In this document: positions 48,780 through 58,590 of the stretch, in pieces
How the letters are laid out: each line of letters opens with the position of its first letter
How positions within the stretch are numbered: position 1 is the first letter of the stretch
NCBI GenBank assembly: GCA_017607445.1
Contig: JAEVHH010000003.1
Span: 2,356,001 to 2,420,000 of the forward strand
Direction: 5' to 3'
Source: Histoplasma ohiense
Taxonomy: Eukaryota > Ascomycota > Eurotiomycetes > Onygenales > Ajellomycetaceae
DNA: 64,000 nt
Position numbers and translations under genes: made by a program
The notes under the pieces: generated by a model
What the model was told of the DNA's origin: nothing
The model's database searches: none
What the model saw: the letters and a program-made list of their open reading frames with translations, nothing else

Positions 48780-50094
48780 TTAGAAGGATTTTATCAGAGA
48801 AAAGGGAAAAAAGAAAAAAAATTCAATTTGGGTATAATAAATACAAAAAATAAAACATACAAACAAGGAAAAAACAAAGGAAATGGGTTCTAAGGAAAGT
48901 CTAAAGGTCTCCAGTCCACCCACCCTCATCTCACCCTCCATCTCTCACTTCCACTTCTCCCTTCATCATCCCTCTCATCCCCTCTCTGCCACCCTCTCCT
49001 TATGCTGCCTCTGGTACTTGTGAAGCACCGGGCCCCATTTCAGGCGCAAAGGCACTGGCAAATGTCTCTTCCACAGAACATTTGCTTTCTTCTCTCTACC
49101 CTCCTTCATCAATCCCCTCACCCACCGACACATTCACTGAAGAAAGGCCTCTCCCCCCATGATTTTCTTCCACACCTCCACATCATGAAGCTCATACCTC
49201 TCATATTCTGCTGCCTCCACTGCTGGAGTCTTCACAACCTCCTCTGTTGGCTCTCCAGTCAACTCCTTCAACCCCTCTCCAATCAACTCCTCCAACCCCT
49301 CTCTAACCAACTCCTCCGACCCCTCTCCAGCCAACTCCTCTCCAGCTGACTCCTCCACCATGGAGCCCCTGGAGCTCATCACTTTCAAAACCCTCATATC
49401 CTCCTTCACACCCTTCTCTTCCTCTAATGCCTCCACTCTGGAAGGATCAGGCACAACCACAGTCTTCAAAACCTGCACCCCTGCAGACTCAGCTGCTGTC
49501 TGATGCTGGGATCATAGAGCATTCATCTCTGCCCTGCCCTGAGCAGACAGCATCACCAGGCGAGATGTGTCCAATCATTTAACTAAATGATGAAGGTGAC
49601 TTTTGTGGCTGGCCATGTCCTCCCCAGCCACCACCCCCGCGAAGATAAACACTCGCCCGCGCATGATGCGCCTCAGAAGAGGTGTATCATGCACCTAGCA
49701 TCATTATCAGTATATCACTATTCAAAAGCAAATTTGAAGAAAAAGAAAAAGGAAATAAGAATTAAAGAGAATTACTCACAGGTTTGTAGGATTTCTCTGC
49801 AGAGGCACAAGCCTCACAATACTTCTGAGCATTTGGCCTCAGCACACACCAAAAATCGATGTCCCCAAGTCTAGAGACACAACATTTGCATGGAATCCAA
49901 CTGTTGTGTGTCACATGATTAGGGCTAAATCTAGGGCAATATAACAAGCAAACAGTGAATGATGCTATATGAAAACAAGCTAGTGGCACACGTGACCACA
50001 CTAATAACACCACTGACAAGGAACACCAACAATAATATGTGATAAGCACCCAAGGAACAACTTACTTAAAATTGGGATAATCAAGAGAGCCCAT
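48780..50094 (-). pseudogene. Antisense cysteine-rich gene of family A copy 2
   Basis: Minus strand between pol and the 3' LTR. Exon 1 50094-50066 (MGSLDYPNF), intron 50065-49931 (GTAAGT...CCTAG), exon 2 49930-49780, intron 49779-49695 (GTGAGT...GCTAG), exon 3 from 49694. Exons 1+2 make exactly 60 codons with the module C-x-CC-x2-RL...C...C-x2-C-x4-KS, then a phase-0 intron, as in family B. Exon 3 continues VHDTPLLRRIMRGRVF, has a Glu-rich repeat region (units GEGLEELIGE, 49240-49340), and stays open, apart from several TGA at likely Trp codons, to TAA at 48780. GC-rich and CpG-rich unlike neighbouring pol. Zinc-binding and a nuclear or regulatory role are guesses; no family recognised. Where translation truly ends is uncertain. 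Confidence 0.65.
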
Positions 50095-50432
50095 TTTGAT
50101 AAAAGAAGGGGGGAGGAAGAACAATGATATAAAAAATTTAAAAATTTTTTGAAGATGAAAAATCACAGCAGAAAGACAAGAAGCTTTGATGATGGTCAAG
50201 TTAAAAAAGAAGAGAAATCTTCAAGAAGAAAGAAATTCTTTTTACTTCTCTGCACACAACCTCTGACAATCAAAGAATCCACCAATTCCATCTCATTAGA
50301 AAATCAATAACAACACATATACAAGCTATCTAGGGGATGTGATTGATATACTGCTATCAACAAGTGGAACTTACAATACAGAAATGCAATTATCTACTAG
50401 CAAGCAATCTATACAATTGCTGAGAACAGCTC

Positions 50433-50452
50433 TTATAAAAAAGAGGGGCAAT
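50433..50452 (+). other. Polypurine tract, family A copy 2
   Basis: AAAAAAGAGGGGCAAT directly before the 3' LTR, the usual plus-strand primer site. The complement is present next to the 3' LTR of copy 1 (4054-4070). Confidence 0.75.
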
Positions 50453-50720
50453 TGTAATGCACTTGTTTATTATTTCCTTATTATCTTCACTTATTCTTAT
50501 CTCTTTCCATTATACTCTCGCTACTGCTATTTCTATATGTATATATATATTGATGTATGTATTTCGCACATCTTCTTTCTCTTTCTTTTCTTCCTTAGTG
50601 ATTAGCTACACTACACTATGTTATGCTACTATATTACACTCTACAATATATTACTATTATCTCCGCTACACTATAAACTATCTTCTACTGTTACTCTTCA
50701 CACTGTCACTACACCTCACA
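50453..50720 (+). repeat. 3' LTR, family A copy 2
   Basis: 268 bp, TGTAATGCACTTG to CTACACCTCACA, followed by the TSD TGCTG. Confidence 0.92.
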
Positions 50721-53204
50721 TGCTGTCTTCAGCTCTGTCATTTCCCACAAATCTGAAAATTGACAGAGATGACAATGATATTCAAAATAGATAAGAGAGA
50801 TAGAAGCTCAGTCTACTTCTGAAGATTTATTACTCTTCTCTCAGTAATCTTCAAGAAGCTGAAACACATTGTTGTAAGATAACTGATATACACAGCATTC
50901 ATTCATGATATAGTCAGTTTACAGTATGAAGAAGTACTGCTCAGATGATCTGCAATGAATCTGATAGCTGCTTTCATTTATAAAATGAAGACAGTCTTCA
51001 CATAAAACAAGAAGATATTCATGATCACAATGAATGTGCAGAGTGTCCTTGATACTGTGCTGTGCAGATAACTGCTTCAGCAGATGATACAATAGAAATA
51101 ATTATATAAACTACTACAACTCATTGACAGCTTTCTCATCAAACACAGAGCTCAGATTCAGCTGAAGAGAATCATCACAGCAGTATATCAGATGCAATGT
51201 GATATATTACAGAGATCTTCTCTGTCATCAATACTGTTTCTTCTGTATCTGACAGAGCTGCTGTGACAGAATCTGGAATTGCACTTTGACTATACAGATG
51301 ATTTGAATACTTGACAGATTACACACTCATTTGACAGCAATACTACTCTTCTCAGTCATGATATACAGAGTATTCTGAGATGAGGAAAGACAAACAAGAT
51401 GATCTTCACATCAGAGAAAGTTGAGATGATTCATCTTATAAGAAAATAACACAATGAAACACTGTCAGTGATTGTATCAGAGAATCTGATTATATACTCT
51501 GTCACTGTTTCAGTCAAATAGAAGTCAGTATTCTGCTGATTGAGTATACATTTTGACAGAAGACTCATCTGAAGATCACACATCTCTGTTCAGATAAAGA
51601 AGATAAGAACTGTGATTCAGCACATCTGAAATCTAGAGAAAATCAGAGATAAGCTCTCAGTAGATACTCTGTAAAAGATGATCACTATCTGCATGATTTT
51701 CTCACTGCTCTATAGCACAGAGGCCTGATACAGCAGCTGTATGTAGTCAGTAAGACACACAGACAGAAGTGAGAAGATCAGTTTCTGTCTGAAATAGTAT
51801 ATAAAAACAGTTGAAAAAATGTTTATCATAACAATCAGAGAAATTCTTTCAGTTTTCTATACAACATTCATTGCAACTCTATATCAGAATGCTAAGCTCT
51901 CATCAGCAATGATAACTCTGAAGAAGATCAAAATACATTTCACAACAAAGCTTCAGATGATGAATGAGAGACATTCACTGATTTCATAGATAGCTCTCTC
52001 AATGATCACATATAAAAGAGAGACTGAAATCTGACAGTATTCAAAGATCAAGATTCAGAGATTGAAGATGCTGCTGTCTGCAGTCAATAGATTCACACTT
52101 GTCATCTCACACTACTCAGAGAGATGCAGAACAGACTCCACAGAGAATGTAGATAAAAAGAATACTGTTCAGATATTCAAAAAATAATAGAGAAGTCAAT
52201 CTTCAACAGATCTATATATTTTCTCAGATGAATCAGAACAGATTCTTAATAACAGTAGATAGATAAACTATAGCTTTATAATCTATCAAAGAAATAAACA
52301 GCTGATCAGCTTCTTAGCTGCACTGAGTTCTATATCACATATCTTCAACACTGAAGCAATTGATGTCTGCTGTGTATTAGAGTGCACAGTGAAGCTTCTA
52401 CTCTGTGTTATAGATGACAGTATCAACTCTCAGATCTGACTCTGTCTTGATAATATCTCAATCATCTGAAACATACAGAGCAGTGCAGTGATCTTCTCAA
52501 ACTGAGTCTACAGTCACTGTCACAAACTCCTCAGACAATATAATGTGAATCTGAAATAAATCTCTGAGTATATAAGAATAGAGAGCAATGAGAAAGCAGA
52601 TTATCTGACTAAGCAGATGATTTCATCTACTACAGCCTCAGTCTATAAACTCAAGATCATACTCACAGTCAGTGAAATTCACACAGTGATCAAGCAGCTC
52701 AGTCAAGAAACAGAGTAAGAGTGATGAAACAGAGTTTGTGAAAAACTCTCTGACTGATATCAGAGCTGAAGATTCAGCAGATCAACTGTGAAATATCAAA
52801 TAAAAACTTCTTCAGAGCTTATCATATCACAGTATACTCTTTATCACTGACTGATACTTCACTTCTCTTATGAAGACTTCTTCTGATATTACAAGTACTT
52901 TCAGCATGCAGATGTGAGGCTCATCTGTGTCTGTGAATACAATAAAAACTCAGAACATTTGATACTCTGTTGACATTTACAGAGATATTTTTCTCACTGA
53001 CTCAAGAAATCAGCAGTATAGTTACACAATTGAACAACAGCTGTTGTCTATCTAGAGTCTCTGATCTCTACAGACTTTGTAAAACTGCTTGACTGCACAC
53101 AGTTCTACACACAGTACTGCATGAGATAATACAGCTGTTTGAATACACATCATCTGACAGCTCTCCACAGTAGTTTCAAGTCTATACAGACAGTACAGAT
53201 AGCA

Positions 53205-53450
53205 CAACATCTGATACAACTGATTCAATCAGTACAATAGATTCAATCAATGCAATTGATACAAATGATACAATCAGTTCAATCAGTACAATCAGCTTGA
53301 TTGATTCAATCAATACAAATGATACAATTGATTCAACTGATTCAATTGATACAATCAGTTCAACCGGTTCAATCGATACAAATGATACAATTCATACAAT
53401 CAGTTCAATCAATTCAATTGATTCAACTGATGCAAATGATTAAATCAGTA
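53205..53450 (+). repeat. 9-bp tandem repeat tract in LINE-5
   Basis: Units such as TTCAATCAG/ATACAATTGA in the plus-strand LINE. One frame reads DTTDSISTIDSINAI and similar; another reads IQLIQSVQ. Same location as in the minus-strand copies. Confidence 0.85.
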
Positions 53451-54093
53451 TAATTGATTTATCTGTTTCAACTAGCTGTGATGTAATCAGTATAGTCTGT
53501 ATGCTGATTCAGTTGATATGCTTTTGACTGTAGATATATACTCTTCTTCTCTTTTCTCACTGCTCTCTCTGTCTCTTTTTATTTCTTTTCTCTCACAATC
53601 TTCTTCAGTGCTCTCTTCTCCTCTCTCTTCTCTCAGATTTGTGCTGGGTCATATAACTGCAAGATGTTATAGAGAACACAGTCTTTTCTTCATTCTTTTC
53701 TTTATTTTTCTTTTCAGAATACTCACTTTTTCTTTTTTCTTTTATCTATCTCATCTGTTTTTTCTCTGCTGTTAGAAGTACAGACAGTTCTCAGATCAAC
53801 TGAAAGAGTTATCTCTCTTCATTCACTGTAAAGTCTTTCAGATACAGCAGCAGCAGTTCTCTTGAGAACCACACTATAGCTTTATTATAAATGATTATAC
53901 ATCAAATCAAAAGTGAATGTATAGCTCAGTAAAATTCTTTTCAATGAGCTGAGTTTTCTCAAGAGTTGTCATCTGAATTCTGTTTTCTTTCTCTCTGTAT
54001 ACATAGAAATCTCTTCAGCATAACACATCTTCATGCTCTTTGAAAGGCTTCTGAAACACAGGTGCTGCCCGTGTTTTCTCCGGGATGTTAAAT

Positions 54094-54121
54094 CAATACA
54101 AACAAACAAACAAACAAACAA
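54094..54121 (+). repeat. (CAAA)n tail of LINE-5
   Basis: ACAAACAAACAAACAAAC run after the 3' UTR, marking the LINE 3' end next to the TSD. LINE-2, LINE-4 and the short fragment have the complementary run, so the family uses a CAAA repeat instead of poly(A). Confidence 0.9.
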
Positions 54122-55802
54122 ACTTGCAGAATGCTAGCTCAGTGAGCTGTATTGACTGAGTTGATTGAATGAATAATATAGATATCATCACTGCAATCAT
54201 TGATGCTGAATGTGTTGATAATGATTGCTGCTTCTGAGTGTCTCTGTGGCATCTGTTGTCAAGACAGTGAACAGCTGTTAACTTCTTTTGAGTTAGACAT
54301 CTGAGAATACTGTTCATACATCTGAGTGTGGCAGAACAATGCTGATGTTTAGCTGAGTAGAGTTGACAGCAGTTGATACATTATGATGCTTTCTTACACT
54401 CTATATCTATTGATTTATTATACTGACTTGTGAGCTTGCTGCAGTTGAAGCATCTCATCAGTTATATACACTTTGATAAATGACAGCATTTCTGATATTC
54501 TGAGTTATGTTTCACTGTCAGTGATCTTTTCTCAATGAGTCTGACTCTCTCATTAGCATTGAAGAGTGAGAAGTCTTTTACTGAAGTGAGAAAGAAGACA
54601 ATTTATATAATCTTCTTCATTTTAAGATTCACTTCATATTGTGAGAATTGACAGCTTACTAATTTTATCTTTATCTGAATTAGAATCTCTTTCTTAATTA
54701 TTTTGTCTGTGAGGATTTTTATCTCTTCTCAGTTCTGAATAAATTCTGAAATCTCAGAAACAGTGTAATTGTATCACCACTCTGATAGCTGAATCTCTGT
54801 GATGTCAAGAACTTCACAGAGAGTAGTTATTATTTTCTCAGTAATCAGAGTATTGTATATATCTCTGTTGTTTAATATGATCACTCAATCTGTTCTGATG
54901 AGCTTTATCTTCAGTATATTAGCTATGTCTTTCACTTTCTGAATGTTTGCAATGATTGTCTGCTGCACAGTATATAACTGCAGCTGAGTGATCTGTTTCT
55001 CTGACTGAAAAGTGATGAGAACTTATGAGTTCTTCTGCTGCTTTGTATTCTCTGTGAAGCTTCTTGACTGATTGATATTCTTGAGCTGCAGACTGACTCC
55101 ACTAGCTCTATCAGCTGAGAAAGCTGCAGTCTTGACAGAGATAGCTTCAGAGAGAGCAGAATTTTTCTTCTTCTATATAATATTCACTCAGATAGTTGAT
55201 TTTTTTACAGTTGTCTTTGCTGAATTTGACTATGAGTGAGTATCTGAGACAGTATTCTCTCTCAGAGTTGATACTGTGCTCAGATCTGCTGTTATATATA
55301 TAATGAATCTTTCATAGATGATTTGAACAAAGTTCTGACTGATTGACTGTTTCTTCTTTTCAACTCAGCTATTCAGAGTCTTTGTCAATCTGATGAGAAT
55401 CTTCTGTCACAGATTCTGTTGCTGTTGAATCTTCTCAAACTGCTTCTGTAGCTGAGAGATGATTGTGAAGATATTATCACTGACTTCTTTGAGAACTGAA
55501 GAAGACATTGTAACAGTCTTTCTCTGTCTTTTGTCAATCTTTTCAGTAACAAAATTGACTGATGACTTCAGCTTCAATGATCTGATGTAGGCTGTGTCAA
55601 TATTCTTGAGTGAATGAAAGAGTGTTGAGAGCTTCATGATCATTCAATCTGTGCAGTACACACATGTAGAGTAATTGCAGAGGATGTGTGATGATGTTGA
55701 ATGAGTTGAAGGGTTAAAATTATACAAAAAACAGTTAGAAAATGGAAAATTCAAATGTGCCTCTATGTTTGTGGGTAGTTGTAAGGATGTCAAAGAGATT
55801 GC

Positions 55803-56222
55803 AACAACACAAAACTCAACCCAAAATGGAAAACACAACCACACAATCAAAACTTTGAATTTCACAATAAAAATCATATAGAAGAATACAGTGTACTTTG
55901 TTTGATAAATTGATATATTCTTTTTTAATAAAAAAATTATTAGTGGTGATGTTGGTGATGATTTTTGATGAAGTGTGATTTTTGATGTAGAAGTCAAAGA
56001 AAAGAGGTTCAGAAGTTGTGTCTAAATCATGATTGAACTGCAATGACACTGAAGATGGAAAAACATTCTTCTGAAACAGCAACACTTTGAAATTAATCTC
56101 AACAATTAATCCAGTCTAATTCTGTGAACTTTATACAATATCAATTACACAGCACATATTACAAACTTCACATGTTGCAGTAAGAAGCTCTGAGAACCAG
56201 GTCTTTGAAGAAGAAAGATAAT
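55803..56222. other. Region upstream of the family B antisense gene, with polypurine tract
   Basis: Continuous with 34903-35026 before LINE-4 inserted. It is therefore the 5' flank of the minus-strand antisense gene and, in element orientation, the stretch before the 3' LTR. The end GAAGAAGAAAGATAAT (56207-56222) is a plausible polypurine tract. A 90-codon minus ORF (56085-55816) has no recognised motif and I do not call it. Confidence 0.55.
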
Positions 56223-56493
56223 TGTAATAGATGCAACAGAGATATCTATATTAGAAAATAGCTATATAGCAATAGAAGAACACAGAACACATCAGAATTA
56301 ATAAGAATGAATATAGCACATAGCATTATAGATGGCTATAGAGTGTGATGATCGTCTATATAATGCTTGCTGATATTCATAGATATTAGAAGATCAGCGA
56401 TTAGCTTTGAATAATAGAGATTGCTATCTTCTTAACATTCTACATGTGTACTTCACACTACTCTCATAAGTACATCTAGAACCACCTCTTACA
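56223..56493 (+). repeat. 3' LTR of family B element
   Basis: 271 bp, TGTAATAGATGC to CACCTCTTACA, reverse-complement relative of 1125-1395. It keeps AGCGATTAGC (near 56397) downstream of TATATAA, the ancestral form of the self-priming motif. The right flank begins GCTTG inside another antisense-gene copy. Confidence 0.8.
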
Positions 56494-56735
56494 GCTTGCA
56501 TTTTTTGCATCAATTCTCAGCAGGCTCACAATGATGATGGGGGGATGTTGTCAAATATTGAATATAACAACAGCAATATGCTGCTGCATTTCTTTCTAAC
56601 ACTTCAATAAAACTGTTCACTTTCTCATCTTTGTCTACATTATCAGTCAACTCAAATAATGTATCAAGATCTTGTCTCAGTGAGAATGACACTGATGTAA
56701 TAGCAGAATGTGAAAATATGCTTTCTGAAACACTG
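56494..56735 (-). pseudogene. Second copy of the family B antisense gene (fragment)
   Basis: Minus-strand match to exon 2 of the gene at 27947-34902, from ISESIFSHSAITSVSFSL to CKKCK, including the same TGA before CKKC. It is cut on the left by the LTR at 56493 and on the right by family C at about 56734. It shows that the family B element landed in a relative of itself. Near-identity with the first copy over this stretch supports a multicopy, element-borne gene. Confidence 0.7.
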
Positions 56736-57297
56736 TGGTAATTTCGGCTTATTATTCTTCCGTGGTGTACACCACCCTCTATTACTAAGGATGGCATACA
56801 CTACTGCACTAGTTATTTTGTATAAGAAGAACTGCAAAGCTTAGAAGCTTTGAACAGCTCAAGCAATCTTTGAACTACATCTGATAGTATGTCTAAACTG
56901 AAGAAAGCATACACTTCTGAGGGTGTGATAATTCTGTCTATAATGTGAGTTGTAGTTATCATGTCAGTGTGGTCATCTCTACACTCTAGAGCTTGATTGT
57001 ATGAATGAGCAGTGAAGTTGAAATGCTTCTGATTGCAAAATTGATAGCAGACAACTCACTGTCATATGTGAGGTGAGCTGAGGATGTAGAAAGACAGTGT
57101 AGAGATGAACAATGATTCAAAGAATCACTCTACTTACAAGCTTAAGAAGAAGTCAGTCAGTTGTACAATCAAAAAGATATCAACAAGAAATCAACTACAA
57201 ATGATATTCTTAAGACATAGAGAAAAGTGTACAATCAATGATAATCATCATAAACATCTTCAACCAACACTCATCTCTTGTACTCAAACTGAATGAA
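56736..57297 (+). other. 5' region of family C Gypsy element, probable LTR and leader
   Basis: Homology to the antisense gene stops at about 56734, where TGTGGTAATTTCGG begins. This is a TG-type LTR start with CpG-containing, less mutated sequence and a 14-bp palindrome GTGGTGTACACCAC (56762-56775). The LTR end and the partner LTR cannot be placed; the latter would lie beyond the right edge. A 63-codon plus ORF at 57105-57296 is out of frame with gag and unassigned. Confidence 0.45.
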
Positions 57298-58590
57298 ATG
57301 CAACTGGTTCTTGAAGATCTATGAGAAGCAGTATATAGAGTGATAGCTCTCACATCTGAGAATGACAAGCTTCTCATCCACAACATTTTGTTGAAGAAGA
57401 TATTGACAATGCGTAATCTTTACCAAACAGAGCTTGAGGCACAGAAGAAATATCAGTGTGTGGAAGCTGCTCAGCAATGAGCAGTAGATGCTGTGAGCTT
57501 TGTAGATAGTCTTGCAATCATCAAAAATGAGCAAGACACTCAGATGACTGATCTGTGCTGAGAACTGAAGTGTGTATATTTTGAGATCAAATGTTCAGCA
57601 ATGTTTGAGATTTCATTGTATAGCTTAATCAACTCTTCAAACATCAACACCTCATCTAATGACTCTGACTCAGTGTACACAGCACAAACAGTGTTTCCTG
57701 AGAATATGTCAATCATCATAAAATATATCAAGTCAGGTGATCTATCTAATCTATCATGCTTTGATGATGAGTGTAAGAACAATGCTGCTCTCAACTGATT
57801 GAGTCAGATGTGTTGACACTATTGCATGAAGTGTGAGCTCACAGAATGACAATCCACTGAATTACAGCAGATCTTGCATGCAGCATCTATTCTCAAGAGA
57901 AAAGCTAGATCTCTTTGAATGACAGCTGAAAAGTTGAACACAGAAGTGTCTGACAAGTATGAATTATCATGAAAATGAAACAATTTCACAAGATGAATCC
58001 TGCATAACTTTGAGGAATTGAACATCAAAGACAAACATTATGAACACTTTGTAGAATGCAAGTAAGAAGAAGACCTCACTTCATACTACATCTATTTCAG
58101 CTTGCATTATCTTGCAATGAATCAAGAACTCTCAACATTTTTCTGTCTACAAATCTTCATACACAGCTTAGATATCAATCTATACACTGAGTGGAAGTGT
58201 CTTAATTCATAGTCACAGATGATGGAGGAAATGTATGAAACACTGCTCTCAAGAGAATAAGTGAGCAAGCTGTGAAAGCAAGTGATAGAGATGCAGATGA
58301 ATGCAAGAAGACTCATGTCTACACTCACTGCTTCATCATCAAGACACTTGAATGCAATGAATATTGATCTCAATGCTATTGCAAGAGCTCTGAACCTCTT
58401 CAAGAAGAATTTGTCAGAGTGAGTAGTCTGATGTCATGAACACAGAACATGCTTTCACTGCAGCTGACAGAATCATAATGCAAGAGATTGCTGTAATCAC
58501 TCTCAAGAGAAGAAGTCAAAAAACTAGAGAGATCAGCAAAATCAGAGATGCTTGCTGATTGACTACTAAAGATCTCTGAAGTAGATGAGT
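57298..58590 (+). pseudogene. Gag of family C Gypsy element
   Basis: Frame starting at ATG 57298 (MQLVLEDL), shared by the open stretch 57601-57798, with TGA, TAA and TAG interruptions. Long helical regions, then a CCHC knuckle near 58447-58490 (CFHC, x4, H, x4, C with one TGA inside). Pol is in the -1 frame from about 58500. Confidence 0.75.

Larger units (their letters stand above)
43268..50720 (+). mobile_element. Family A chromovirus, copy 2 (complete structure)
   Basis: 7453 bp with 268-bp LTRs at both ends, TSD TGCTG (43263-43267 and 50721-50725), gag, pol, oppositely oriented gene, polypurine tract. Inserted in the RT region of LINE-5, and so one of the youngest insertions of the nest. 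Gag/pol contain TGA stops, but the antisense gene region (48900-49750) is strikingly GC- and CpG-rich. Confidence 0.93.
41830..53450 (+). pseudogene. LINE-5 ORF2, split by family A copy 2
   Basis: Endonuclease 41830-42730 (CLIDGDFNV near 42290, CSSDYQSI near 42510, where the His of SDH is now Tyr), N-terminal RT to 43267, then after the LTR element the RT from 50726 with YTDD at 51291-51302, the Tad1-type linker near 51820-52010, RNase H about 52255-52620 (ISEYIRIESNEKADYLTKQ) and a C-terminal Cys/His motif near 52915-52990. The ORF may run into the 9-bp repeat tract. Multiple stops. Confidence 0.8.
39955..54121 (+). mobile_element. LINE-5, full-length Tad1-like LINE containing family A copy 2
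   Basis: Plus strand. 5' end CATCCTTACAACTACC at about 39961, preceded by CAAGCA that is neither TSD nor LINE consensus, and a (CAAA)n tail ending at 54121. Flanked by ACTTGCAGAATGCT (39941-39954 and 54122-54135), which is LINE-4 sequence. Excluding family A copy 2 and its TSD it is about 6.7 kb. ORF1 and ORF2 carry many TGA and some TAA/TAG stops. Confidence 0.9.
35027..55789 (-). mobile_element. LINE-4, full-length Tad1-like LINE, split by LINE-5
   Basis: Minus strand. Tail and 3' UTR 35027-35540, repeat tract 35590-35830, ORF2 remains (RT and RNase H about 36240-37900, endonuclease 38818-39174), then cut at 39954. It resumes at 54136 with ORF1 zinc knuckles and coiled coil (start ATG near 55637) and a 5' end CATCCTTACAACTACC at 55789. 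Flanked by the 13-bp duplication TCAAAGAGATTGC (35014-35026 and 55790-55802). Removing LINE-5 leaves about 6.6 kb, matching LINE-2. It sits upstream of the family B antisense gene. Confidence 0.88.
24535..56493 (+). mobile_element. Family B chromovirus, 5'-truncated, opened by nested insertions
   Basis: Plus-strand element reconstructed by removing insertions: pol (24535-27963), an antisense gene (27947 to 34902), its upstream region (34903-35026 joined to 55803-56222), a purine tract and the 3' LTR (56223-56493). The hAT (TSD AAAGTGCT) and LINE-4 (TSD TCAAAGAGATTGC) account for the gaps. The 5' LTR, gag and protease are missing; LINE-3 abuts at 24534. The LTR matches the one beside Gag at 1-1395, linking that gag to this pol. 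To the right, the LTR sits inside another copy of its own antisense gene. Confidence 0.75.
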
